Positions 46,001 to 54,093 of a DNA stretch of 61,367 nt are shown piece after piece. A program made the position numbers and the translations under genes. Source of the stretch: Candidatus Eisenbacteria bacterium. GTDB lineage: Bacteria; Eisenbacteria; RBG-16-71-46; SZUA-252. Numbering within the stretch: the first letter of the stretch is position 1; each line of letters opens with the position of its first letter. Location: positions 1-61,367 of the forward strand of contig VBOZ01000028.1 of assembly GCA_005893305.1 (NCBI GenBank), read 5' to 3'. Under the pieces are notes generated by a model. It did no database searches and was not told where the DNA came from. It saw nothing but the letters and a program-made list of their open reading frames with translations.

Positions 46001-46022
46001 GAATCGCGGTGCGCCGCGATTC
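46001..46022 (-). other. intercistronic hairpin between frr and uppS
   Basis: GAATCGCGG and CCGCGATTC form a perfect 9-bp stem with a 4-base loop, ending 13 bases before the uppS ATG. No T run follows, so it is not a standard intrinsic terminator. It could stabilise the upstream transcript or limit uppS translation. Confidence 0.5.
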
Positions 46023-46029
46023 CAGGGTC

Positions 46030-46587
46030 TCAGACCTCCATGACTTCGGCCTGCTTCTTGTGAAACAGATCGTCCAGCAGGGCAATGTAGCGGTCGGTCA
46101 GCTTCTGGATCTCAGCGAGCGTCTTCTTGCTGTCATCTTCGGAGATCTTGTGCTCCCGTTCCAGCTTTTTCAACTCGTCGTTCGACTCGCGGCGGATCGT
46201 CCGGACGCGCACGCGGCCGTCCTCCACGATCTTCCCGAGCACCTTGACGAGGTCCTTCCGCCGCTCTTCGGTCAGGGGCGGCAGGGACAAGCGCACAACG
46301 GTGCCGTCATCCACCGGGTTCAGACCAAGGTCGGACTTCTGGATCGACTTGACGATCTCCGGCAGGACCGTCCGCTCCCACGGCTGGATTACGAGGAGCC
46401 GGGCTTCCGGCGCGCTCACGCTCGCGACCTGCTGGAGCGGGACGGGGTTCCCGTAGTACTCCACCTTGATCCCGTCGAGGAGGGACGTCGTCGCCTTGCT
46501 CGTGCGAATGGTGGCGACCTCATGGCGGATCGTATCGACCGCCTTCTTCATCCGCTCTTCGGCTTCCTTGACGCGCTTCGGGTCCAT
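46030..46587 (-). CDS. frr: ribosome recycling factor
   Basis: 185 residues, the family's usual length. Seen: the N-terminal helix, GIKVEYYGNPVPLQQVASVS, IQKSDLGLNPVDDG, IRLSLPPLTEERRK-like (here VRLSLPPLTEERRKDLVK) and the long C-terminal helix. Splits post-termination ribosomes with EF-G. One base after pyrH, the usual pyrH-frr pairing. Confidence 0.98.
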   Translation of the reverse strand: MDPKRVKEAEERMKKAVDTIRHEVATIRTSKATTSLLDGIKVEYYGNPVPLQQVASVSAPEARLLVIQPWERTVLPEIVKSIQKSDLGLNPVDDGTVVRLSLPPLTEERRKDLVKVLGKIVEDGRVRVRTIRRESNDELKKLEREHKISEDDSKKTLAEIQKLTDRYIALLDDLFHKKQAEVMEV

Positions 46588-46588
46588 C

Positions 46589-47308
46589 CTAGACCTCCAC
46601 GGCCACCCTCGTGCCCACCGTCTCCCCTCGGAGGACGCGGGCCAGGTTTCCGGGCACCGTTACGTTGAAGACGATGATGGGCAGCCGGTTTTCCATTCCC
46701 ATCGTGAACGCCGTCTGATCCATGACGTTGAGCCGCCGCTCGATCGCTTCCCGGTAGCGCAGAACCTCGAAGCGGGTCGCGGCCGGATTCCGCCTGGGGT
46801 CGTCGGTGAAGACCCCATCCACCTTCGTCGCCTTCAAGAGCACGCTGGCCCCGATCTCCACCGCTCGCAGCACCGCCGCGGTGTCGGTCGTGAAGTAGGG
46901 GTGGCCCGTCCCCGCGGCCAGGATGACGACCCGGCCCTTCTCCAGATGCCGCACCGCGCGCCGGCGGATGTAGGGCTCGGCCAGCGAGCGCATCTCGATC
47001 GCGCTCAGCACGCGCGTGGTCAGACCGCGGTGCTCCAAAGCATCCTGGAGCGCGAGCGCGTTGATGACCGTGCCGAGCATCCCCATGCTGTCGGCGGTCG
47101 TGCGATCGAGCTCGTCCCCGGCCGCGGCGGTTCCGCGGATGATGTTTCCGCCGCCGATGACGACCCCGATCTCAACGCCCCCGACGCTGCCTTCGCGAAA
47201 TTCGTCGGAGATCCGGCCCAACGCGACGGCATCGATCCCGTTGCCCGCGGTCCCTGCCAATACCTCGCCGCTCAGTTTGACGAGTACGCGCCGGCGCCCC
47301 GAGACCAC
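46589..47308 (-). CDS. pyrH: uridylate kinase
   Basis: 239 residues, amino acid kinase fold: VLVKLSGEVLAG, GGVEIGVVIGGGNIIRG, VILAAGTGHPYFTTDTAAVL and DGVFTDDPRRNPAATRFE. Phosphorylates UMP to UDP. The first codon is GTG at 47308, five bases after tsf. Confidence 0.98.
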   Translation of the reverse strand: MVSGRRRVLVKLSGEVLAGTAGNGIDAVALGRISDEFREGSVGGVEIGVVIGGGNIIRGTAAAGDELDRTTADSMGMLGTVINALALQDALEHRGLTTRVLSAIEMRSLAEPYIRRRAVRHLEKGRVVILAAGTGHPYFTTDTAAVLRAVEIGASVLLKATKVDGVFTDDPRRNPAATRFEVLRYREAIERRLNVMDQTAFTMGMENRLPIIVFNVTVPGNLARVLRGETVGTRVAVEV

Positions 47309-47313
47309 GGCGG

Positions 47314-47910
47314 TCAGGCGTCCCCGATCCGGAATTTCGCGAAGCGGCGCAGGACGATGTTCTCGCCCAGCTTCGCGATCGCCTCGTCGATCAGGTCCTT
47401 CACCTTCCGGTCGGGGTCACGGATGTACGGCTGCTCGAGGAGGCAGATCTCCTCCAGAAACTTCTCGATCTTCCCGTCCACGATCTTCTGCAAGATGGCG
47501 TCGGGCTTGCCGGACGACCGCGCCTGCTCCATCAGAATCGCGCGCTCCCGCTCGAGCAGCGCCGGATCCACGCCCGAGCGATCCACCGCCTGGGCGTTTG
47601 TCGCGGCGACCTGCATGGCCAGATGGCGCACGAGAGTCCGGAAATCGTCGGTCCGCGCCACGAAGTCGGTCTCGCAGTCGACCTCGATCAGAACCCCGAC
47701 CTGATCCCCGGGGTGGATGTAGGCGTGGACGATTCCCTCGCGGGCCGCGCGTCCCGATTTCGACGAAGCTCGCGCCATCCCGCTCTTTCGAAGAACGTCG
47801 ATCGCGGACTCGATGTCGCCCTTGGCCTCCGCCAGGGCCTTCTTGCACTCCATCATCCCCGCGCCGGTCCGGTCGCGCAGCTCCTTGACGAGCGAGGCGG
47901 TGATCGTCAT
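47314..47910 (-). CDS. tsf: elongation factor Ts
   Basis: 198 residues, the short single-core EF-Ts type also found in Thermus, well below the 283 of E. coli. LVKELRDRTGAGMMECKKAL is the N-terminal UBA-like domain with the TGAGMMECKKAL signature, and IHPGDQVGVLIEVDCETDFV follows. Nucleotide-exchange factor for EF-Tu. AGGAAGGAG precedes the ATG. Confidence 0.98.
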   Translation of the reverse strand: MTITASLVKELRDRTGAGMMECKKALAEAKGDIESAIDVLRKSGMARASSKSGRAAREGIVHAYIHPGDQVGVLIEVDCETDFVARTDDFRTLVRHLAMQVAATNAQAVDRSGVDPALLERERAILMEQARSSGKPDAILQKIVDGKIEKFLEEICLLEQPYIRDPDRKVKDLIDEAIAKLGENIVLRRFAKFRIGDA

Positions 47911-47956
47911 TCGTTACTCCTTCCTTCTGTTTTGATTCTTTTTCGGGTGGGTTCGG

Positions 47957-48724
<768 letters not shown>

Positions 48725-48816
48725 TCGTAGATCCTCCGGTCTTGTGCCTCCGCCCCATCGTTCCGCGCGGCCCCCTCTCGGGAGACCTGCCGCGCCGGCC
48801 CGGGGCGTGTGAAGTA

Positions 48817-48839
48817 GCGGCCCCGGCTTTCGGGACCGC
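48817..48839 (-). other. hairpin in the rpsI-rpsB spacer
   Basis: The 126-base gap between rpsI and rpsB contains GCGGTCCCG and CGGGGCCGC (minus strand), a 9-bp stem with one G-U pair and a 5-base loop. It lies 12 bases after the rpsI stop and about 95 bases before the rpsB start. It may be part of an autoregulatory leader for S2 or a partial terminator; no known motif is recognised. Confidence 0.4.
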
Positions 48840-48850
48840 CTGACGACCTG

Positions 48851-49246
48851 TTACCGCTTCGAGAACTGGAAGCGCTTGCGGGCTCCCGCCTGTCCGTACT
48901 TCTTCCGCTCCTTCATCCGAGCGTCGCGGGTCAGGAAGCCCTCCTTGCCGAGGAGGCCGCGCAGGGTGGGATCCATGATCTGGAGCGCGCGCGCCACGCC
49001 GAGCGAGATCGCGCCGGCTTGGCCGGCGTGACCGCCGCCGTGGACCTTCGCGTGTAGATCGAATTTCTCGATCGTGTTGGTCACGGCGAGTGGGCCGATG
49101 GCATGCCGGCTCAGCGTGATCCGCGAAAAGTACCGGTCCAGGTCGACCCCGTTGACCGTTCGCTTGCCGGAGCCCGGCTCGAGGCGCACCCGCGCCACCG
49201 ATGTCTTTCTCCGTCCGGTGCCAAGAAACAGTGTGGCCAGTGTCAC
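48851..49246 (-). CDS. rpsI: 30S ribosomal protein S9
   Basis: 131 residues. GTGRRKTSVARVRL at the start, GGGHAGQAGAISLGVARAL in the middle and the basic tail ending KRFQFSKR, whose last residues reach the decoding site. The GTG start overlaps rplM by four bases. Confidence 0.98.
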   Translation of the reverse strand: MTLATLFLGTGRRKTSVARVRLEPGSGKRTVNGVDLDRYFSRITLSRHAIGPLAVTNTIEKFDLHAKVHGGGHAGQAGAISLGVARALQIMDPTLRGLLGKEGFLTRDARMKERKKYGQAGARKRFQFSKR

Positions 49247-49701
49247 TCACCTCCCGTCATGAGCTTGCCGTTCGACCACGGAAACGGGCGCGGCGTCTGC
49301 GCCACGTGCGGGTGGTCGGTTCCGGCGTAGATCTTGAGTTTCTTCATCATCGCCCTGCCGAGCCGGTTTCGAGGGAGCATCCCCTTCACCGCGAGGCGGA
49401 CGATCTCCTCCGGCTGATCCGCCTGCAGATCGCGGAACCGGGTGAGCGAATGCCCGCCCGGATAGAGCGAGTGACGGAAGTAGATCTTGTTGTCGCGCTT
49501 CCGTCCGGTCACACGCACCTTCTGCGCGTTGATCACGATGACGTGATCCCCGACATCCAGGTGCGGTGAGTAGGTCGGCTTGCGCTTCCCTTTCAGGACG
49601 CTCGCGATCTCGCTCGCCAACCGTCCCAAAATTTGCCCCTCGGCATCCGCGACGAACCAATCTTGGCGGATCTCCGAGGCGCGCACCGAATACGTGCCCA
49701 T
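49243..49701 (-). CDS. rplM: 50S ribosomal protein L13
   Basis: 152 residues. WFVADAEGQILGRLASEIAS, DHVIVINAQKVRVTGRKR and KGMLPRNRLGRAMMKKLKIY are the conserved L13 blocks. Shine-Dalgarno ACGGAGG precedes the ATG. First gene after the promoter at 49744-49773, and head of the ribosomal-to-LPS series. Confidence 0.98.
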   Translation of the reverse strand: MGTYSVRASEIRQDWFVADAEGQILGRLASEIASVLKGKRKPTYSPHLDVGDHVIVINAQKVRVTGRKRDNKIYFRHSLYPGGHSLTRFRDLQADQPEEIVRLAVKGMLPRNRLGRAMMKKLKIYAGTDHPHVAQTPRPFPWSNGKLMTGGE

Positions 49702-49743
49702 CCGACGACCTCCGTTAGCTGGGTTAGAAGGACCAAACGCAAG

Positions 49744-49773
49744 AGGTTACCAAGCCCGCGCCGGGCGTGTCAA
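49744..49773 (-). promoter_or_regulatory. sigma-70 promoter for rplM-rpsI and downstream genes
   Basis: Minus-strand consensus -35 TTGACA (49768-49773) and -10 TAACCT (49744-49749) with 18 bases between. The -35 box overlaps the mtnA stop codon, so the promoter is embedded in the end of the preceding unit. Start of transcription would be near 49737. Confidence 0.75.
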
Positions 49774-50810
49774 TCGGCTCCGAGCGCATAGGGCGGGCCC
49801 CGGAAGAGGCCCCGGTCCGTGACGATGGCGCTGATATGCCGTGCAGGCGTCACGTCGAACGCGGGATTTCGGGCCTGAACCCCCTCCGGCGCGGCGGGAA
49901 CTCCCCGGATCCGAACGACTTCGGACGGATCGCGCTCCTCGATCACGATCCCCGACCCGTCCGCCGTCCCGGGATCGATCGTGGACGAAGGCGCGACCAC
50001 CACGAAGGGAACGCCGGCCTCCCGGGCCGCGAGCGCCAGCCCGAGGGTCCCGATCTTGTTCGCCGTATCGCCGTTTCGGGCGATGCGGTCGGCCCCGACC
50101 AGGACACCCTGGATCCCCTCCCGGAGGATCGTATGCGCGGCGGCGGAATCGACGATCAGCCGCACCCGAACCTCCGCGCGCTGAAGCTCGAACGTCGTGA
50201 GGCGCGCGCCTTGGAGGAGCGGCCGCGTCTCCGTCGCCCACACTTCGATGCCGCCGGGGCGACGTCGATTTAGCTCGAGCAGAACCGCGAGGGCGGTGCC
50301 CCCGCCTCCGGTCGCGAGGCCGCCGGTATTGCAGTGCGTCAGGAACCGGGTCTCCGATGGGAAGAGCGTGGCCCCGTGCGTCGCCATGGCGCGCGACGCC
50401 GCCCGGTCCTCTTCCCAGATCGCGAGCGCCTCCGCGCGGACCGCTTCGGTCCAGCGGTTGGGATCGCCCTTCTCACCGCCGCTCTGGAGCACCTTCCGCG
50501 CGACTCCCAGGACTCGATCGACCGCCCAGGCGAGGTTGACCGCGGTCGGGCGCGACGCGACGAGAACGCCGCCGGCCTTCGCGAGTCGCGCCATCCGCTC
50601 CGCCACGGAACCGCCGCGGGATCCCTCGACCGCCAGCGCGAGCGCGGCTGCGATTCCGATCGCCGGCGCGCCGCGCACCTGGAGCCGCGCGATCGCGGCC
50701 GCCATCGCGTCGGCGTCGCGCACGTCGATCCACTTCTCCTCCCCGGGCAAGAGCGTCTGATCGAGGACGAGAACGCGGTCGGGCTCGAAGCGGAGAGGAT
50801 CCAGCGTCAC
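49770..50810 (-). CDS. mtnA: methylthioribose-1-phosphate isomerase
   Basis: 346 residues, eIF2B-like fold. LQVRGAPAIGIAAALAL, LTHCNTGGLATGGGGTALAV with the catalytic cysteine, and GADRIARNGDTANKIGTLGL with the catalytic aspartate. Opens the ring of methylthioribose-1-phosphate in methionine salvage; no other salvage gene is in the window. The open frame runs on upstream, but the GTG at 50810 overlaps the maf stop by four bases. Confidence 0.95.
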   Translation of the reverse strand: MTLDPLRFEPDRVLVLDQTLLPGEEKWIDVRDADAMAAAIARLQVRGAPAIGIAAALALAVEGSRGGSVAERMARLAKAGGVLVASRPTAVNLAWAVDRVLGVARKVLQSGGEKGDPNRWTEAVRAEALAIWEEDRAASRAMATHGATLFPSETRFLTHCNTGGLATGGGGTALAVLLELNRRRPGGIEVWATETRPLLQGARLTTFELQRAEVRVRLIVDSAAAHTILREGIQGVLVGADRIARNGDTANKIGTLGLALAAREAGVPFVVVAPSSTIDPGTADGSGIVIEERDPSEVVRIRGVPAAPEGVQARNPAFDVTPARHISAIVTDRGLFRGPPYALGAD

Positions 50811-51436
50811 GCTCCCGGGATCGGGGCCGCCCGAAGGAGGCCGAGGAGGTGTTTCAGGTAGCTCAAGGGGAGCCCGACGACGTTGGAATAGGAGCCCTCG
50901 ATCGCCTCGACGTAGAGGGCGCCGAAGCCCTGCACCGCGTACCCTCCAGCCTTGTCCAGCGGCTCCCCCGTCGCGACGTAACGCCGGATGTCCTCCGGCT
51001 CGAGCTGCGCGAACTTGACGATGCTTCGTTGGGCTCCGCCGACCGAGCGCCCTTCGGCGGGGTCGAGCACGAAGATCCCGGTCCACACTTCGTGGATCCG
51101 TCCCGAGAGGAGCGTGAGCATCCGCACGGCGTCCTCCGACCCTCCCGGTTTCCCCAGAATCACGCGGTCGATCGTCACGATCGTGTCCGCGCCGACATAG
51201 ACCGAGCCGGCTGCCGTGCCGGCGCGCTCTTCCTCGGTCCACGCCGCGCGCGCCTTTGCCTCCGAGAGCCGGAGCACGTGCGCCTCCGCGCGCTCGTCCG
51301 GCTCCGCGCGCTCGTCCACGTCGACCGGGTGGGCCGCGAAGTGGGCGCCCACGAGGGTGAGCAGCTCCGTCCGCCGCGGCGAGCGGGACGCGAGCACGAT
51401 CCTCGGTCCGAGCGGATTGATCAAGTTCGCGCGCAC
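50807..51436 (-). CDS. maf: Maf-family nucleotide pyrophosphatase
   Basis: 209 residues. ASRSPRRTELLTLVG is the Maf N-terminal motif, followed by GADTIVTI and DKAGGYAVQGFGALYVEAIE. Maf proteins hydrolyse non-canonical nucleoside triphosphates (dTTP/UTP/m5 types) and have been tied to cell division. GTG start seven bases after dtd. Confidence 0.94.
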   Translation of the reverse strand: MRANLINPLGPRIVLASRSPRRTELLTLVGAHFAAHPVDVDERAEPDERAEAHVLRLSEAKARAAWTEEERAGTAAGSVYVGADTIVTIDRVILGKPGGSEDAVRMLTLLSGRIHEVWTGIFVLDPAEGRSVGGAQRSIVKFAQLEPEDIRRYVATGEPLDKAGGYAVQGFGALYVEAIEGSYSNVVGLPLSYLKHLLGLLRAAPIPGA

Positions 51437-51443
51437 GAGCCGC

Positions 51444-51890
51444 TCACCCTCCCGGGCTCTCGAGGAGGAATGTCGCTGGGCCCCGGTTCACGAGATCCAC
51501 CTCCATCGACGCGCCGAACTTCCCGCGCTGGGTCGGGACGCCGTGCGAGGCGAGCGCCTCGCAGAAGCGCTCGAAGGCAGGTTCCGCCTCCTCCGGCCGG
51601 GCCGCGGGCTCGAACCCGGGCCTCCGCCCGCGCGACGCGTCGGCGTAGAGGGTGAACTGCGGCACCACCAGCGCTTCTCCCGCGATTTCCCGAACCGACC
51701 GATTCATCTTCCCCTCGGCGTCTTCGAAAATTCTGAGCTCGGCGCACCGCTCCGCCAGCCGCTCGGAGGCGCCCGCGACCTCTCCCGCCTTCACGCCGAG
51801 AAGGATCAGGAGCCCCGCTCCGATGCGCGCCACCTCCGCGCCGTCGACCCGGACCGAGGCCTTGGTCACTCGCTGAAGGAGCGCCCTCAC
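51444..51890 (-). CDS. dtd: D-aminoacyl-tRNA deacylase
   Basis: 148 residues, normal length. MRALLQRVTKASVRVDG opens the protein; the Gly-cisPro motif is intact in LVNRGPATFLLES. The usual SQFTL active-site strand reads PQFTLYAD here. Removes D-amino acids and glycine from mischarged tRNA. Four-base overlap with rel, a common dtd neighbour. Confidence 0.95.
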   Translation of the reverse strand: MRALLQRVTKASVRVDGAEVARIGAGLLILLGVKAGEVAGASERLAERCAELRIFEDAEGKMNRSVREIAGEALVVPQFTLYADASRGRRPGFEPAARPEEAEPAFERFCEALASHGVPTQRGKFGASMEVDLVNRGPATFLLESPGG

Positions 51891-54091
51891 GAGGCGAGGC
51901 CGGCCGCCCCGCCGCGCGGCTTCCCGAATACCTGCTCCCGCTCCACCCCCTCCACTCCGTCCACCTGCTCCACCGCCTTCATGACCAGTCGAAGGTGCGC
52001 CAGGTCACGGACCTCGACGACGAACGCCCCGCGGGCGTTCCGGTCGCTCGCCTTGATCCCCGCGGTGCGGATGTTGGTGTTCGTGGTCGCGATCGCCTTC
52101 GCGATGTCGGCGAGGAGACTCTTCCGGTCGACACCGTAGATCGAGAGCTTGACCGAGAACGATCCGTCCGCGGCCTCGCCCCAATCGACCATCACCCTCC
52201 GCTCCGGCGCCACGCGCCCGTCGAAGGTGTTCGGGCAGTCGGTGCGGTGCACGGTGACGCCCCGCCCCCGGGTCACGATGCCGACAACCGGATCGCCGGG
52301 GACCGGCTGGCAGCACTTGGCGTAGCTGACCATCAGGTTGTCGACGCCCTGAATCCGGACGCCGCGTCCCGGGCGCCCCGTGATCGCGCGGAACGTCTCG
52401 AGGGAAGCCTCCTTGATCCGCTGCACGGGTCCGATTCCGCCGGGGAACCAGCGCGTGAGGACATGCGCCACCGAGACGGTGCCCGATCCGACCGCCGCGT
52501 GGAGCCCGGGGAGGTCTTCGTAGCCCATCGCCCGCGCGAGATCCTCGATGGAGACCGAGGGAGGCGGAGCCAGGCGGCGGCGGCGTAGCTCCCGCTCGAT
52601 CATCTCCCGACCCAGGGCGACGCTGTCCGCCTGCTCCGAGATCTTGAGCCAATGGCGGATCTTGGTCCGCGCGGCCGTGCTCCGGACCACCTTGAGCCAG
52701 TCGCGGTTCGGTTTCCCCGCCGGCGAGGTGATGATCTGCACCGAGTCGCCGCTCCGAAGCTCGTAGCGAAGCGGAACGATCCGGCCGTTCACCTTGGCGC
52801 CGACGCAGTGGTGGCCGACCTCGGTGTGGATCTGGAACGCGAAGTCGATCGGCGTCGACCCTCGCGGCAGCCGTCTCAGATCGCCCCGCGGCGTGAAGAC
52901 GAAGACCTCGTCCTGATAGAGCGAGGTCTTGAGGAACTCCATGAACTCGTCGGGGTCGCCCGCGTTCGACTGCCAATCGAGGTTGCGCAGCATCGGCGCG
53001 AGCTTCCCGAGCACCTCGGAGTCGCTCCGATGGCCGCCTTCCTTGTACCTGTAGTGCGCCGCGACGCCCAGCTCGGCGACCAGATGCATCTCCTGCGTGC
53101 GAATCTGGAACTCGACCATCAAGCCGCCCGGCGCGACGACGGTCGTGTGGAGCGATTGGTACATGTTGGTCTTGGGCGTCGCGATGTAGTCCTTGAACCG
53201 CCCGTGCACCGGGGTGAAGAGGTCGTGGACCACGCCGAGGACCCGGTAGCAGTCGGCGTTGTCCTGCGTCAGAACCCGCACGCCGAGAAGATCGAAGATC
53301 TCCTCGAAGAGGCGGCCCTGCGCCTTCATCTTCCGGTATATGGAATCGAGGTGCTTGGGCCGGCCGACCACGTCGGCCTTGATCCCGAGTGAGAGGAGCC
53401 TCTCCCGGACCGGCTGCATGACCGCGGCGACCAGGCCCTCCCGCTCCTCCCGCTTCAGGGCCACCTTCTGGCGGATCTCCTGGTATGCCTGGGGATCCAG
53501 GTACTTGAGCGAGAGGTCCTCCAGCTCCCACTTGATGCGCGCGATCCCGAGCCGGTGCGCGAGCGGCGCGTAGATCTCGCGGGTCTCCCTCGCGATCCGG
53601 TCCGCGCGCGGAGCTTCGAGCGCCTGGAGCGTGCGCATGTTGTGGAGGCGATCCGCGAGCTTGATCAGGATGACGCGCAGGTCCCGCGCCATCGAGAAGA
53701 GCATCTTGCGGAAGTTCTCGGCCTGCTCCCTCTCGGGGCGGTCGAAGTGGAGGCCGCTGATCTTGGAGACGCCGTCCACGAGAGCCGCGACCTCCCGACC
53801 GAACGCGCGCTCGACGTCTTTGAGGCTGACCTCCGTGTCCTCGACCACGTCGTGGAGCATCGCCGCCTGAACGAGCGTCTCGTCTGCGCCGGGCCCGAGG
53901 AGATCGGCCAGGATCGTGGCGACGGCCAGGCAATGGGTCACATACGGCTCGCCCGAGAGGCGGACCTGGGTCCCGTGGGCTTTGACGGCGAAGTCGTACG
54001 CCGCGCGGACCGTGTCCGAGTTGATGGCGCGGCCGGTCCGCTTGAGCGCGTCGAGGAGCGGTCCCAGGGGATCAGCGGGGACCGAAGTCAT
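51887..54091 (-). CDS. rel: bifunctional (p)ppGpp synthetase/hydrolase
   Basis: 734 residues, long RelA/SpoT homologue with HD hydrolase (HDVVEDT at about 80-86), synthetase, TGS (FVFTPRGDLRRLPRGSTPID) and C-terminal ACT domains. The HD site is intact, and the synthetase loop carries RFKD (about 298-301), the charge pattern of bifunctional Rel enzymes rather than the EXDD of RelA. So both making and destroying (p)ppGpp is expected. Two bases after recJ. Confidence 0.95.
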   Translation of the reverse strand: MTSVPADPLGPLLDALKRTGRAINSDTVRAAYDFAVKAHGTQVRLSGEPYVTHCLAVATILADLLGPGADETLVQAAMLHDVVEDTEVSLKDVERAFGREVAALVDGVSKISGLHFDRPEREQAENFRKMLFSMARDLRVILIKLADRLHNMRTLQALEAPRADRIARETREIYAPLAHRLGIARIKWELEDLSLKYLDPQAYQEIRQKVALKREEREGLVAAVMQPVRERLLSLGIKADVVGRPKHLDSIYRKMKAQGRLFEEIFDLLGVRVLTQDNADCYRVLGVVHDLFTPVHGRFKDYIATPKTNMYQSLHTTVVAPGGLMVEFQIRTQEMHLVAELGVAAHYRYKEGGHRSDSEVLGKLAPMLRNLDWQSNAGDPDEFMEFLKTSLYQDEVFVFTPRGDLRRLPRGSTPIDFAFQIHTEVGHHCVGAKVNGRIVPLRYELRSGDSVQIITSPAGKPNRDWLKVVRSTAARTKIRHWLKISEQADSVALGREMIERELRRRRLAPPPSVSIEDLARAMGYEDLPGLHAAVGSGTVSVAHVLTRWFPGGIGPVQRIKEASLETFRAITGRPGRGVRIQGVDNLMVSYAKCCQPVPGDPVVGIVTRGRGVTVHRTDCPNTFDGRVAPERRVMVDWGEAADGSFSVKLSIYGVDRKSLLADIAKAIATTNTNIRTAGIKASDRNARGAFVVEVRDLAHLRLVMKAVEQVDGVEGVEREQVFGKPRGGAAGLAS

Positions 54092-54093
54092 GG

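Noticed and set aside
49770-51242. 490-codon frame extending mtnA upstream
   Set aside because: The extension lies in a wrong phase of maf; the coupled GTG at 50810 fits family length.
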